Shown: positions 17,101 to 26,888, numbered from the stretch's first letter. The stretch: 64,000 nt of DNA from an uncultured Alcanivorax sp. (GCF_947258575.1 NZ_CAMYIV010000009.1:124001-188000), one strand, 5' to 3'. Numbers and translations: made by a program. Notes: generated by a model not told the origin, from the sequence alone.

Positions 17101-17977
17101 CGTTTTGCTGCAGGGTCAGGGCAGGCAGATTCAGATTGATACGGGCATCATGAGGCTGTCCCTGTTTCAGGGTTGACCACACCTTCAGGCGACCATCCAG
17201 GGCTGCCACCTGCACCGGCCACCCCAGCTCCTCGGGCAGCCACTCGTGCAGCCGCTCGCCCTTGAGGCTGGCGTACAAATCCGCTTCCACCTCTTCCAGG
17301 GAAAACGCATCGCCGTGCAGATGAATGCGCGCCTGCAGAGACAGCGGGCGATCCCGGGCCTCCAGGTTCAACGCCAGGCGGTGCTCGTCTCCCCGATTGA
17401 TCAGGGTGGCTTCCAGCTCGGAGGCTGCCAGTGGCGGCATACCCGGCCACTCCATGGACAAACGGGCATCGCTGATCACCAGCAACTGCTGGCGGTAAAA
17501 CAGGGTGAGGATACGCTCCAGCGGCGGCCGCTGCTCCGGGTCATTGCTTCCCAGCGCCTCCAGGCCACGCAGTCGGATACTGCCATCCTCGCCGCGCACC
17601 AGATGCAGCTCCACCCCATGAATACGCAGCTCCTTAAGCACCAGATCCCGGTGCAACAAAGAACGGAACACGTCGATGCCCAGCACCACTTCGTCCAGCT
17701 CCAGAGCGGTATCGCCTTCCGGGGCCGGCAAGCGAATCTGGCGGGCCACAAACTGGGGCACCAAGCCGGACATCTTGCCGTCCAGCTCGGCGATGGTCAG
17801 CGGTGTCTGGATACGCTCTTCAAAGAGGACTTCCAGCCGTTCGCGATAATCCGGCACCAGCAGCATCATCTGACGGCCAACCACCACGTAGGCCGCCATC
17901 AGCAGCAGCAAGGCCACCGTCAGCCACCAGAGGGACGGATAAAGTCGATGCCAGCGATTGGGTCGGGTCGAGGCCAT
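14150..17977 (-). CDS. yhdP: YhdP, AsmA/TamB-like inter-membrane lipid transport protein
   Basis: YhdP is one of the large AsmA-like bridge proteins (with TamB and YdbH) that move phospholipids from inner to outer membrane in Gram-negative bacteria. The 1275-residue protein has one N-terminal membrane segment (about 16-36: WLTVALLLLMAAYVVVG). A very long periplasmic beta-strand region of DUF3971/AsmA type follows, with a conserved C-terminal part (NLAIDSPSAAIRVKGAIDLEKETLDH). Length agrees with family members of about 1270 residues. It starts only two bases after the maf stop, where Pseudomonas carries rng between the two genes. Confidence 0.93.
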   Translation of the reverse strand: MASTRPNRWHRLYPSLWWLTVALLLLMAAYVVVGRQMMLLVPDYRERLEVLFEERIQTPLTIAELDGKMSGLVPQFVARQIRLPAPEGDTALELDEVVLGIDVFRSLLHRDLVLKELRIHGVELHLVRGEDGSIRLRGLEALGSNDPEQRPPLERILTLFYRQQLLVISDARLSMEWPGMPPLAASELEATLINRGDEHRLALNLEARDRPLSLQARIHLHGDAFSLEEVEADLYASLKGERLHEWLPEELGWPVQVAALDGRLKVWSTLKQGQPHDARINLNLPALTLQQNGQDWPMTELSARLALVRDGERATLSLTNLSGDSPAGTLNLGDLALRWQTRGEQRQWQFRGNELPLHALSQQFQQWPFALPDNLQQVRERLKVQAPRGLLDGVYLRGRARQVEKFQLRFTGLSSQAQDRIPGVQGLSGWVSGSASEGLTHLHSDNLSLQFPRLYDHALGGQISGLLDWQRDGEQLLVRSGRLRVVNPDAHGEALMQLSLRPEQIPQLRLAAEIYEGNGARASHYMPLKRLPEGLSGWLGQAIQGGYLQRGQILYQGPVKIDKSRQQDRTLQMRYQGRDVRLSFLPDWPVASDVSADVLINGRQVRGLARSGTLLGSKLQDVHVDVPDFATGETPKLIISGRAQGPVKDLDTLFQDTPLRKQLPEELLDWRFRDGSMAGYLLLDIPLQKDSGTPVVIVDAQVNDATLHNTPRKLQVTEASAPVYFHLRDGMQIDRLQARALGGQFGGQWLTRDGRSRLQLDGSLPMKQAANWLGFPWLKPLSGQLPLGLTVQIPWQGTPFSLRAASSMKGITVDAPAPLGKSAQATRPLDIRLSNPGGRLALDMEYGGLLRGALRIDKRVRGDLLVGSGTLQVPAEGIQVRGRLANASVEPWIDFIGNRLVPSLNAGTAGGVATADASLSKVSLQVDRLDLFGMEVADTRLSVLPAAAGWDMALSSRAVAGSVRIPDGFTARGEVPLAMSVSRLNLNLPEGALGDDGESAPVSPLTLPPLDADFNSIVINGEDYGQWQGKVRPVKQGVRISDLDGRWRSSRFQGTLDWTEEAGKPYSRFNGSLSSDNLGRSLNAWGLPALIESDDARAQVVLGWADWPLNMDYLALEGQTQVDIGECRIPDTDTRTSFLRLLGILNIGTIQRRLRLDFSDLYKKGMSCDSITGDFSIDGPRVATSNLAIDSPSAAIRVKGAIDLEKETLDHNMEVTLPLSSNLYAGCLAGPAACAGIFVVERIWGDRLDKTTTMEYRVTGNWSSPQVKETEGIFE

Positions 17978-17979
17978 AG

Positions 17980-18567
17980 TCAGTTGGTTTGCCAGTAACG
18001 GATGCCGACCTGATCCAGCAATTCCACCATCTGTTCCAGCGGCAGGCCGACTACCCCACTGTAACTGCCCGTCAACGAGGCCACCAGCGCCGCGCCCAGT
18101 CCCTGAATCCCATAGCCACCGGCCTTGTCAGCGCCTTCACTGGTGTCCACATAAGCCTGCAGCTGCGACTCATCAAGATGACGGAATTGCACTCGGGTAA
18201 TGGCGTGCCGCACCTCCAGCTGCCCGCGGTGCAACAAGGCCAGCGCAGAGATGACCTGATGCTCCCCCCCGTTGAGGCTCTTCAGCATGGTCAGCGCCTG
18301 TTGCTTATCCACCGGCTTGCCCAGTATCTCGTCACCCAGCACCACCGCAGTATCAGCCCCAAGCACAGCACCAACCGGCTGGCCATGGGCTGCCACCGCA
18401 CCGGCCTGGGCCTTCTCCCGGGCCATGCGACAGACATACTCCAGGGGCGGCTCCTGCGGCAACGGGGTTTCATCGATATCCGGAGCGGGCAGCACGGAAA
18501 AGGGGACAGCAATCTGCCGTAGCAGCTCTGCCCGACGTGGCGAACCTGAGGCGAGGTAAAGAATCAT
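17980..18567 (-). CDS. maf: Maf-family nucleoside triphosphate pyrophosphatase
   Basis: Maf (YhdE type) hydrolyses dTTP, UTP and modified pyrimidine triphosphates to monophosphates, a house-cleaning function linked to septum control. The 195-residue protein begins with the substrate-binding motif ASGSPRR (6-12). It also contains the catalytic GADTAVVLGDEILGKP and the family QALTMLKSLNGGEHQVISAL region. It lies downstream of mreBCD, separated from mreD by heptamer element 4, and directly upstream of yhdP. Assignment to the dTTP/UTP branch rather than YceF is by neighbourhood (mreBCD-maf) and motif impression. Confidence 0.93.
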   Translation of the reverse strand: MILYLASGSPRRAELLRQIAVPFSVLPAPDIDETPLPQEPPLEYVCRMAREKAQAGAVAAHGQPVGAVLGADTAVVLGDEILGKPVDKQQALTMLKSLNGGEHQVISALALLHRGQLEVRHAITRVQFRHLDESQLQAYVDTSEGADKAGGYGIQGLGAALVASLTGSYSGVVGLPLEQMVELLDQVGIRYWQTN

Positions 18568-18573
18568 AGGATC

Positions 18574-18697
18574 AGTTAATCGTTAACAGTGAATAGTTAA
18601 CAGCTAACACCCAACAGGTCAGGCGCGGCCACAGGACTCTGACGTTGTTCCGTCATCGGCTCGCGAACTGTTCACTGTTAACTATTCACTATTAACT
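18574..18697. repeat. Heptamer inverted-repeat element 4 (mreD-maf gap)
   Basis: The left arm at 18574-18608 has five AGTTAAC-type units (AGTTAAT, CGTTAAC, AGTGAAT, AGTTAAC, AGCTAAC). The right arm at 18670-18697 has four GTTAACT-type units, and the core is 61 bp. It fills almost the whole gap between the maf start and the mreD stop, and could attenuate read-through from mreBCD into maf. Confidence 0.9.
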
Positions 18698-18703
18698 GTT
18701 TTT

Positions 18704-19195
18704 TCAGCGTACTAGAAAACGCAGCTGCACCCAGCGCAATAGCGCACAGACCGGACGCCAGAGCACTGCGCTGGTCAGGGAAGCATAAAGAATGGTGTAA
18801 GGCGGATACAGGGTACGACCCACAGATTCCTGCACCAGAAATGCCAGCAGGCTGACGGTTCCCACCAGCAGGAATACCACGGCACACTGCTGCAGCGAGG
18901 TGAATACCCGCATGCGTTTATAGGCCGCCAGCATCACAAAGGCGCCCAACGCATAGGCCAGACCCCATTGTCCCAGCGTGGTACCCACCAGCACATCGTG
19001 ATACAGACCAACGAAGAAGCCCCACAGCACACCGATGCGGCTGGGCAATTCCAGCACCCAGTAAACCAGCACCAGCAGCATCCACTCCGGGCGCACCCAG
19101 TTGACGCTGTCCGGTAACGGCACCACTTCCAGCAACGCGGCGATCAGCAAGGTGACGATAATGACACCGGTGCCGGCGGGACGATCATGCATCAT
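18704..19195 (-). CDS. mreD: Rod shape-determining protein MreD
   Basis: MreD is an integral membrane component of the elongasome that joins MreB filaments and MreC to the PBP2/RodA synthase. The 163-residue protein is strongly hydrophobic with five to six membrane segments (LLIAALLEVVPLP, LLVLVYWVLELP, ALGAFVMLAAY, VVFLLVGTVSLLAFLV). Length is normal. The start overlaps mreC by 11 bp. The stop lies six bases from heptamer element 4. Confidence 0.93.
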   Translation of the reverse strand: MMHDRPAGTGVIIVTLLIAALLEVVPLPDSVNWVRPEWMLLVLVYWVLELPSRIGVLWGFFVGLYHDVLVGTTLGQWGLAYALGAFVMLAAYKRMRVFTSLQQCAVVFLLVGTVSLLAFLVQESVGRTLYPPYTILYASLTSAVLWRPVCALLRWVQLRFLVR

Positions 19196-20039
19196 TGGCG
19201 GCCTCCGGGTCGGGTACCGGAATCAGGGGTTTCTCAGTGGGCTGCACCAGCAGCACATGACTGGCACGGTCTACCCGGGCAGTGGGCCGGGCGGTTATTT
19301 CCGCGAAAGGCGCACCGGACTGGTGACGCACGCTGGTAACCGTCGCCACGGGATAGCCGCGCGGATAACGCTGGCCCAAGCCCGTGCTCACTAACAGATC
19401 GCCCTCGCGGATGTCCGCCGTATCCGGCACGTAGAGCAGCTTGAGCCCATCGGACTGACCGGTGCCGGCGAGAACCGCACGCACGCCGTTGCGATTCACC
19501 TGTACGCTCATGGCGTGGCTGGCATCGGTGACCAGCAGCACCCGGGCGCTGAGCGGCCCCGCATCCACCACCTGACCGATCAGGCCCTGGGCATCCAGCA
19601 CCGCCTGCCCCCGGGAAACCTGATCGCCCCTGCCCTTGTTGATGACCAGCTCCTGGCGGTTAGGATCCGGATCCACGCCGATGATCTCGGCCACCAGCAC
19701 ATTGGCATCCAGGTCCGCCGAGGAGTTGAGCAACTCACGCAGACGCACGTTTTCCGCTTCCAGCACCGCCAGGCGCTGAACCTTCTGTTCCAGAATCAGG
19801 GCCTGGCGCTGCAGGCGCCGGTTTTCATCCATCAGGGAACCGCGGCTCTGTGTCTGCTCGGACAGCCACTCACTGGAGTCCACCGGCAGGTGGGCCAGAT
19901 AATGGATGGGAGCAGTAAGATAGCCGAGCACATGCCGCACGGGCGTAGCCCAAGGGGTGCGCTGGTCCAGCACCATCATGATAATGGCCAGAACCAGCGC
20001 AATCAGCAGTCGGTAGGTAGGATTGGCCGGGGCAGCCAT
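19185..20039 (-). CDS. mreC: Rod shape-determining protein MreC
   Basis: MreC is the bitopic periplasmic scaffold of the elongasome. The 284-residue protein has a short cytoplasmic start, one membrane helix (about 9-26: LLIALVLAIIMMVLDQ), a coiled-coil dimerisation segment (about 65-105: DENRRLQRQALILEQKVQRLAVLEAENVRLRELL), and two beta-barrel domains (about 110-270). It is an uninterrupted full-length member. It follows mreB by six bases and overlaps mreD, so the three form a tight operon. Confidence 0.95.
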   Translation of the reverse strand: MAAPANPTYRLLIALVLAIIMMVLDQRTPWATPVRHVLGYLTAPIHYLAHLPVDSSEWLSEQTQSRGSLMDENRRLQRQALILEQKVQRLAVLEAENVRLRELLNSSADLDANVLVAEIIGVDPDPNRQELVINKGRGDQVSRGQAVLDAQGLIGQVVDAGPLSARVLLVTDASHAMSVQVNRNGVRAVLAGTGQSDGLKLLYVPDTADIREGDLLVSTGLGQRYPRGYPVATVTSVRHQSGAPFAEITARPTARVDRASHVLLVQPTEKPLIPVPDPEAANDA

Positions 20040-20045
20040 GGGCGA

Positions 20046-21152
<1,107 letters not shown>

Positions 21153-21167
21153 TCACAAGATGGCGCA

Positions 21168-21196
21168 ACTCTAGCAACGGCAGGGGCATTGGGCAA
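21168..21196 (-). promoter_or_regulatory. Candidate sigma-70 promoter of mreBCD
   Basis: On the minus strand TTGCCC (21196-21191) is followed, after 17 bases, by TAGAGT (21173-21168). Each matches the -35/-10 consensus at four of six positions, and start would fall about 75 bases before mreB. The same 235-bp gap must also hold the gatC promoter, which I could not place. Confidence 0.35.
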
Positions 21197-21324
21197 GCTG
21201 ACACTACGGCTTTTACGCTGGTGGGCAGTGGCCCCGGACAGGCGGTCTATGGTACTTTTTCCGCCTTTCCAGACCCGCATTAGCTTATCTCTGCCCGCCG
21301 CAGAGAATCCCAACGGAGAGAATC

Positions 21325-21612
21325 ATGGCCATTGATTCCAAGGTGGTAGCCCAGGTGGCCCATCTGGCGCGCCTGAAAGTGGATGAGGCAGACAGCGCCG
21401 CCCTGTCCGACCGTCTCAATGACATTCTTGCCATGGTGGACCAACTACAGCAGGCCGATGTGGCCGATGTGGCGCCCATGGCCCACCCGCTGGACGTGAC
21501 CCAGCCCCTGCGTGAAGACGAAGTCAGCGAGCCCAACGTGCGCGACAAGGCACTGGACATCGCCCCCGCTGCCGAAGACGGCTGTTTCCTGGTTCCCCGG
21601 GTGATTGAGTAA
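21325..21612 (+). CDS. gatC: Asp/Glu-tRNA amidotransferase subunit C
   Basis: GatC is the small linker subunit of GatCAB, which converts misacylated Asp-tRNA(Asn) and/or Glu-tRNA(Gln) to the correct amidated forms. The 95-residue protein is full length, with the conserved opening [31 protein letters not shown] and a C-terminal extended segment ([16 protein letters not shown]) that wraps GatA. The start has a GGAGAG ribosome-binding site. It leads the gatCAB operon and is divergent from mreB, the same arrangement as in Pseudomonas. Confidence 0.95.
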   Translation: MAIDSKVVAQVAHLARLKVDEADSAALSDRLNDILAMVDQLQQADVADVAPMAHPLDVTQPLREDEVSEPNVRDKALDIAPAAEDGCFLVPRVIE

Positions 21613-21631
21613 ACAGGTGATGAGCAACGCC

Positions 21632-23092
21632 ATGCACAACAAGACACTGACAGAACTCAAAGCCGGTCTGGCTGCCGGGGACTTCTCCTCCCGGGAGCTC
21701 ACCGAGCATTTCCTGGCCCGCATTCAGCAGCACGACGGCGAGCTGAACAGCTTTATTACCGTGACCGCCGAACAGGCCCTGGCCCAGGCGGATGCAGCCG
21801 ATACTGCCCTCGCGGCTGGCAATGGCGGCCTGCTCACCGGCCTGCCGATCGCCCACAAGGACATCTTCTGCACCGAGGGCGTGCGCACCAGCTGCGGCTC
21901 GAAGATGCTGGATTCCTTTATTGCCCCCTACACCGCCACCGTGGTGGAAAAGATGGCCGCCGAAGGCGCGGTAATGCTGGGCAAGACCAACATGGACGAG
22001 TTCGCCATGGGCTCCTCCAACGAAACCAGCTACTACGGCCCGGTGAAGAACCCCTGGAATCTGGAACGGGTGCCCGGCGGCTCCTCCGGCGGTGCGGCGG
22101 CCTGTCTGGGCGCCCGTCTGGCCCCTGGCGCTACTGGCACTGACACCGGCGGCTCCATCCGCCAGCCAGCGGCCCTGAACAACATCACCGGCCTCAAGCC
22201 CACCTACGGCCGCGTGTCCCGCTGGGGCATGATCGCCTTCGCCTCCAGCCTGGACCAGGCCGGGCCCATGGCCCAGAGCGCCGAAGACTGTGCCCTGATG
22301 CTGCAGGCCATGGCCGGTCACGACCATCGTGACTCCACCAGTCTCAATGAAAAGGTGGATGACTATCTGGGCGCCCTGAACAACGACATCAGTGGCCTGA
22401 CCATCGGCATCCCGGAAGAGTTTTTCCCGGACACCCTGGATGGCGCCATCGCCGACAACAGCCGCGCCGCGATTCGCGAACTGGAAAAACTGGGCGCCAA
22501 GGTCATCTCTGTATCACTGCCCAGCATCAAGCTGTCAGTACCGGCCTACTACGTGATCGCCCCGGCAGAAGCCAGCTCCAATTTGAGCCGATTCGACGGC
22601 GTGCGTTTCGGCCACCGCTGTGACGACCCGAAAGATCTGGAAGACCTGTACAAACGCTCCCGCTCCGAAGGGTTCGGTGATGAAGTGAAGCGCCGCATTC
22701 TGGTCGGTGCTTACGCCCTGTCCGCCGGTTACTACGACGCTTACTACCGTCGCGCCCAGCAGGTCCGTCGCTTGATCCGTGATGACTTCGCACGCGCCTT
22801 CGAAAAAGTGGACGTTTTGATGGGACCCACCGCCCCGGAAACCGCCTTCAAACTGGGCGCCAAGAAAGACGACCCGGTAAGCATGTACATGGCCGACGTG
22901 TTCACCATCGGCGTTAACCTGGCGGGCCTGCCGGCCCTGTCCATGCCCACCGGCTTTATCAACGGCCTGCCCACCGGCACCCAGGTGATCGGTAACTATT
23001 TTCGGGAAGGGCAAATCCTCAACGTGGCGCACAAATATCAGCAGGCCACCGACTGGCATAAACAGGCACCCGCGTTTGGAGGTGACCAATGA
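21632..23092 (+). CDS. gatA: Asp/Glu-tRNA amidotransferase subunit A
   Basis: GatA is the amidase subunit that releases ammonia from glutamine or asparagine for GatB. The 486-residue protein belongs to the amidase-signature family with the complete Ser-cisSer-Lys triad: K76 (IAHKDIFC), S151 (PGGSSGG) and S175 ([11 protein letters not shown]). I chose ATG 21632 (MHNKTLTEL) because it aligns with family starts. ATG 21620 and a TTG at 21605 that overlaps gatC are alternatives. The stop overlaps the gatB start as ATGA. Confidence 0.95.
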   Translation: MHNKTLTELKAGLAAGDFSSRELTEHFLARIQQHDGELNSFITVTAEQALAQADAADTALAAGNGGLLTGLPIAHKDIFCTEGVRTSCGSKMLDSFIAPYTATVVEKMAAEGAVMLGKTNMDEFAMGSSNETSYYGPVKNPWNLERVPGGSSGGAAACLGARLAPGATGTDTGGSIRQPAALNNITGLKPTYGRVSRWGMIAFASSLDQAGPMAQSAEDCALMLQAMAGHDHRDSTSLNEKVDDYLGALNNDISGLTIGIPEEFFPDTLDGAIADNSRAAIRELEKLGAKVISVSLPSIKLSVPAYYVIAPAEASSNLSRFDGVRFGHRCDDPKDLEDLYKRSRSEGFGDEVKRRILVGAYALSAGYYDAYYRRAQQVRRLIRDDFARAFEKVDVLMGPTAPETAFKLGAKKDDPVSMYMADVFTIGVNLAGLPALSMPTGFINGLPTGTQVIGNYFREGQILNVAHKYQQATDWHKQAPAFGGDQ

Positions 23093-24528
23093 GTTGGGAA
23101 GTCGTGATTGGTCTGGAAATTCATGTCCAGCTTAATACCGTCAGCAAACTGTTTTCCGGCAGCAAACTGTCCACCGGCGCCGAGCCGAATACCCAGGCAT
23201 CATTGGTAGACCTGGGCATGCCCGGCACCCTGCCGGTGGTGAACAAGGAAGCGGTGCGCAAAGCCGCGCTGTTCGGCCTGGCCATCAATGCAGATATCTG
23301 CCGTCACAGTGTGTTTGAACGAAAAAATTATTTTTATCCGGATCTTCCGAAAGGGTATCAAACCACTCAGCTAGCCGAGCCCATTGTCGGTGCTGGCATC
23401 GTGGAAATTCAGCTGGAAAGCGGTGAAAAGAAAAATGTGCGCATCCACCACGCACATCTGGAAGAAGACGCAGGAAAATCCCTGCACGAAGACTTCCATG
23501 GCATGACCGGCATCGATCTGAACCGGGCCGGCACGCCGCTGATCGAAGTGGTCACCGAACCGGATATGTCCAACGCGGAAGAAGCCGTGGCCTTTGCCCG
23601 CAAACTGCACGCCATCGTCACCTCTATCGGCATCTGTGATGGCGACATGTCCCAGGGCAACATGCGTTTTGATGTGAACGTGTCCATCCGCAAGCCCGGC
23701 GATGAACTGGGCACTCGCACCGAAACCAAAAACCTCAACTCTTTCCGCTTCATGGAAAAAGCCATTGCCCTGGAAGTGGAACGACAGATCGATGTGCTCG
23801 AAGACGGCGGCAAAATCGTGCAGGAGACGCGTCTCTATAATGGCGACACGCACACCGCCCGCTCCATGCGCAGCAAGGAAGACGCCAACGACTACCGCTA
23901 CTTCCCCTGCCCGGATCTGCTGCCGGTAGCCATTACCGACGCCGATCTCGAGGAACTGAAAGCCGCCATGCCGGAACTGCCCAATGCACGCAAGGCACGT
24001 TTCATCGACGACTATCAGTTGTCCGAGTACGACGCAGATTTGTTGTCCGGCTCCGTCGCTACCGCCACCTTCTTTGAAGCGGTTAGCAAAGCGGGCGGCG
24101 ACGCCAAGCTGGCCGCCAACTGGGTGATGGGTGAAATGGCCGCCAGGTTGAACGCGGAAGAAAAAGCGATCAGCGACAGCCCGGTCTCCGCTGAACAACT
24201 GGGCCAGCTGATCGCCCGTCTCAAGGACGGCACCATCAGTTCCAAAATTGCCAAGCAGGTATTCGAAGCCTGCTGGGCCGGCGAAGGTGACCCGGATGCC
24301 ATCATTGAAGCCAAGGGCCTCAAGCAGATGAGCGACAGCGGCGAGCTGGAAAAAATCGTCGATGACATCATCGCCAACAACGCCCCCCAGGTTGACGATT
24401 ACCGCAACTCTGACGACGCCAAGAAAAAGAAAAAAATCGGTTTCTTTGTTGGCCAGGCAATGAAGGCAACACAGGGCAAAGCAAACCCTCAGCAATTGAA
24501 CCAGTTATTGCAGAAAAAACTGCAATAA
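23089..24528 (+). CDS. gatB: Asp/Glu-tRNA amidotransferase subunit B
   Basis: GatB binds the misacylated tRNA, phosphorylates its acyl group with ATP and adds the ammonia delivered from GatA. The 479-residue protein opens with the family motif [19 protein letters not shown]. It also contains the cradle-domain motif [11 protein letters not shown] and a C-terminal YqeY-like helical tail (about 330-479). The ribosome-binding site GGAGGTGA is the best in the neighbourhood. A hairpin at 24545-24582 follows the stop and probably ends the operon. Confidence 0.96.
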   Translation: MSWEVVIGLEIHVQLNTVSKLFSGSKLSTGAEPNTQASLVDLGMPGTLPVVNKEAVRKAALFGLAINADICRHSVFERKNYFYPDLPKGYQTTQLAEPIVGAGIVEIQLESGEKKNVRIHHAHLEEDAGKSLHEDFHGMTGIDLNRAGTPLIEVVTEPDMSNAEEAVAFARKLHAIVTSIGICDGDMSQGNMRFDVNVSIRKPGDELGTRTETKNLNSFRFMEKAIALEVERQIDVLEDGGKIVQETRLYNGDTHTARSMRSKEDANDYRYFPCPDLLPVAITDADLEELKAAMPELPNARKARFIDDYQLSEYDADLLSGSVATATFFEAVSKAGGDAKLAANWVMGEMAARLNAEEKAISDSPVSAEQLGQLIARLKDGTISSKIAKQVFEACWAGEGDPDAIIEAKGLKQMSDSGELEKIVDDIIANNAPQVDDYRNSDDAKKKKKIGFFVGQAMKATQGKANPQQLNQLLQKKLQ

Positions 24529-24541
24529 CGCATCACTCCCA

Positions 24542-24582
24542 CACGCTCCACGCATCACGCTTTTTGCGTGCTGGCGTGGAGC
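24542..24582. repeat. CACGCNN heptamer hairpin after gatB
   Basis: Three tandem units, CACGCTC, CACGCAT and CACGCTT (24542-24562), are followed by partly complementary GCGTG sequence. GCTCCACGC (24545-24553) pairs with GCGTGGAGC (24574-24582), and CACGC with GCGTG around a five-T loop. It may act as a terminator for gatCAB. It sits exactly at the junction between the first and second syntenic blocks. Confidence 0.65.
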
Positions 24583-24611
24583 ATGCGGCGTACCAGCCAG
24601 CCGGAGGCTAT

Positions 24612-25427
24612 ATGACCACCACCTTCCAGAACCGCGTCACCCTGGAAAAGAAAAATGACATTGCCTATGTCACTTTGAGCCGCGCCGACAAGTACAACGG
24701 CCTGGATTTCGCCATGATGGAAGGGCTGGTGGAAGCCGCCAAAGCCGTACGCAAGGACAGAAGTCTGCGCGTGGTGATCATGCAGGGCGAAGGCAAGGCA
24801 TTTTGTGCCGGACTGGATTTCGGCACGGTGATGAAACAACCGCTGAAATTACTGAAAGGTTTTACCAAATACGGCGTCAAGAAAACCAACCTGTTTCAGG
24901 AAGTCTGCTGGTGCTGGCGCGAACTCCCCATTCCGGTGATCACGGTACTGCATGGTTACTGCTACGGCGGCGGCATGCAGATCGCCCTGGCGGCGGATTT
25001 CCGTATCAGCACCCCGGACTGCGAAATGTCGATCATGGAAATCAAGTGGGGGCTGATCCCGGACATGACCGGCAGTGTCACCCTGCGCGAACTGGTGCCC
25101 ATGGATGTGGCCAAGGAACTGACCATGACCGGCCGACTGTTCAAGGGCGACGAAGCCAAGGCCCTTAACCTGGTGACCCGGCTTGCCGACGACCCACTGG
25201 CGGAAGCCGAGCAACTGGCCGAGGCCATCAAGACCCGCTCCCCGGATGGCATCAGCGCCGCCAAGAGTCTGTTCCAGCAGACCTGGAATGTACCGGAAGC
25301 CCAGGCCTTCGATACCGAAAGCAAACTGCAGTTCAAGCTGCTGCGCGGCAAGAACTATCGTCGCGCCCTGCAGGCGGGACAGAAAAAGGAAGCACCGCAA
25401 TTCGGTCCCCGCGAACGGGACTACTGA
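24612..25427 (+). CDS. Crotonase-family protein (enoyl-CoA hydratase/isomerase-like)
   Basis: The 271-residue protein has the crotonase fold: the CoA-binding/oxyanion segments KAFCAGLDFG (about 66-75) and the GYCYGGGMQIALAADFRI loop (about 115-132), then MSIMEIKWGLIPDMTG, where the second acidic residue of hydratases lies. The conserved glutamate of the first hydratase position is not obvious, so it may be an isomerase, hydrolase or dehalogenase-type member rather than a true enoyl-CoA hydratase. The start at 24612 has GGAGG upstream; an in-frame start at 24564 lacks one. It stands alone with no beta-oxidation partners nearby. Confidence 0.8.
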   Translation: MTTTFQNRVTLEKKNDIAYVTLSRADKYNGLDFAMMEGLVEAAKAVRKDRSLRVVIMQGEGKAFCAGLDFGTVMKQPLKLLKGFTKYGVKKTNLFQEVCWCWRELPIPVITVLHGYCYGGGMQIALAADFRISTPDCEMSIMEIKWGLIPDMTGSVTLRELVPMDVAKELTMTGRLFKGDEAKALNLVTRLADDPLAEAEQLAEAIKTRSPDGISAAKSLFQQTWNVPEAQAFDTESKLQFKLLRGKNYRRALQAGQKKEAPQFGPRERDY

Positions 25428-25644
25428 GAGAGCCTCTGATCAGCGTAACGACGCCTTTCCCACGCAACGCGCCTTACCTGTTTTTACCGGTCTGGCGCCC
25501 TGCATCAGGCGTCCTTGCTGTTTTCTTTGCCATCCGGTGTCCGACATCTGGCACCCGGCACGATCGCCCTGCCAACTCACCCCTGTTTCGTAGCCGCTTC
25601 TTACGGCATACTCAGGCAAAAATCTGAGTTTGTTGAGGCACAGC

Positions 25645-26427
25645 ATGATTTCCGTGGCCGAAGCCAGCGGCGGCTTTTCCGCCCTAACCCGCATGTACAA
25701 ACGTCTGGTCGATGAATTTATCGGGCAGCTCCCGCTGCAACCCCAGTCATTCCCTTTGGCCCCCACCGAGGATGCCTTCAAGCAAGGCATGTGTGCCGAC
25801 ACCACCTATGTGGTGAAAGGCGGCATGCTGGGCATGCGCTGCCAGACACGCAAGCTGTTTACCTGGGACGAGGGGGACATGATTCTCCCGGACGCGGGCA
25901 GCGACGAGGTCACCTACTACGCAGAAAGCGCGGTGTTACTGGCCGCCTACCCCACCGTAAAACTGGTGGAAGCGGCCCTGGCCGATGAACAACTGGCGCG
26001 GCTGTGGACACGCATCCTCACCATCCAGCAAGCCATGCTGGTACGCCTGCTGGCGGCCTACGTGCCGGAAGAAAGCCATACCACCCCGGGCTTTGCCTAT
26101 TTCGAACCCGGCGACGTGATCATCCGTCAGGGGGAGCCGGCGGATTATGTCTTCAGCCTGTTCGAAGGTCAGGCGGATGTGTTGGTGGACGATGTGGTCG
26201 TGGGCCATGTCAGTGAAGGCGAAGTCCTCGGCGCCATCGCCCTGCTTACCCACTCCCCGCGCAGCGCCACGGTGAGGGCAAAACGCCGCTGCTCCGTGGT
26301 CAAGGTGCCCAAGCACCAGTTCAAGGACCTGATCCGCACCAACCCGGGCATGATCCACAGCCTGCTTACCGACATGGCACGGCAGGTCACCGATCTGAAT
26401 AATCAGGTGGTCCAGCTGTCCGCCTGA
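25645..26427 (+). CDS. cNMP-binding domain protein with unrecognised N-terminal domain
   Basis: The 260-residue protein has a cyclic-nucleotide-binding domain at about 150-245, including GFAYFEPGDVIIRQGEPADYVFSLFEGQADV and the cassette EVLGAIALLTHSPRSATVRA. The preceding 145 residues are not a family I recognise. They read like a degenerate second cupin-like domain (GGMLGMRCQTRKLFTWDEGDMILPDAG). No helix-turn-helix is seen. The start is ATG 25645 with GAGG six bases upstream; an upstream TTG at 25630 is possible. It shares the PRSATVRA motif with the cNMP protein at 11412-11873. Confidence 0.75.
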   Translation: MISVAEASGGFSALTRMYKRLVDEFIGQLPLQPQSFPLAPTEDAFKQGMCADTTYVVKGGMLGMRCQTRKLFTWDEGDMILPDAGSDEVTYYAESAVLLAAYPTVKLVEAALADEQLARLWTRILTIQQAMLVRLLAAYVPEESHTTPGFAYFEPGDVIIRQGEPADYVFSLFEGQADVLVDDVVVGHVSEGEVLGAIALLTHSPRSATVRAKRRCSVVKVPKHQFKDLIRTNPGMIHSLLTDMARQVTDLNNQVVQLSA

Positions 26428-26477
26428 GCCAGTGAGGCCCTATATTGTCCCTCCCGGAAAAGGGGCCTATATTGGAA

Positions 26478-26526
26478 GGACAGAGGTTGGCCCGCACAAC
26501 TTCTCGCAAGGCCGACCTTCTCGTCC
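26478..26526 (+). promoter_or_regulatory. Stem-loop in the leader of the 64-residue membrane protein
   Basis: GGTTGGCC (26485-26492) pairs with GGCCGACC (26510-26517) with one G-T wobble, and an outer GGAC/GTCC pairing extends it. The hairpin lies 21 bp before the start codon. Just upstream, a direct repeat GGSCCTATATTG occurs at 26436-26447 and 26463-26474 (27-bp spacing). A regulatory leader, a paired operator or the terminator of the preceding gene are all possible. Confidence 0.4.
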
Positions 26527-26547
26527 TCAGCTAGGGAGGTCCCGATC

Positions 26548-26742
26548 ATGCGCCATATTCTCTCCATCGCCATCATTATCTGCTTGCTGATTCTGGTGGC
26601 AGTCTATTTCCTGTCTGACTCGCAGCCAGAGATCACCCAGCCCGGCTTTACGCTGGAGCCAGAGCAGCAAACCGTTACCACACCGCAATCCCCTTCCAGC
26701 CGCCAGGATGATCCAGGTGAAACGTCACCACCCGCCGAGTAA
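26548..26742 (+). CDS. Small single-pass membrane protein, 64 residues
   Basis: The 64-residue product has one strongly hydrophobic helix (about 4-22: ILSIAIIICLLILVAVYFL). A polar, Pro/Gln/Ser/Glu-rich tail of about 40 residues follows and should lie in the periplasm. The ribosome-binding site GGGAGG at 26533-26538 is strong, which supports real translation. No family was recognised. It stands between a cNMP protein and the converging moeB gene, and has a structured leader with direct repeats upstream. From 26743 to 26888 I see only a 12-bp palindrome at 26825-26836. Confidence 0.6.
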   Translation: MRHILSIAIIICLLILVAVYFLSDSQPEITQPGFTLEPEQQTVTTPQSPSSRQDDPGETSPPAE

Positions 26743-26888
26743 TGATCCCGGCTCTCTGGCAGACACAGACTGCCTAGGGAGGATCCGCAAACGGAACGAG
26801 GGACGAGAAGTGAAGAGCAGAAAACGGCTATAGCCGAGAGCCTTGCCCTTCAAGACTTGCATCTACCAACACAAGCCAGGCCCTGCGG

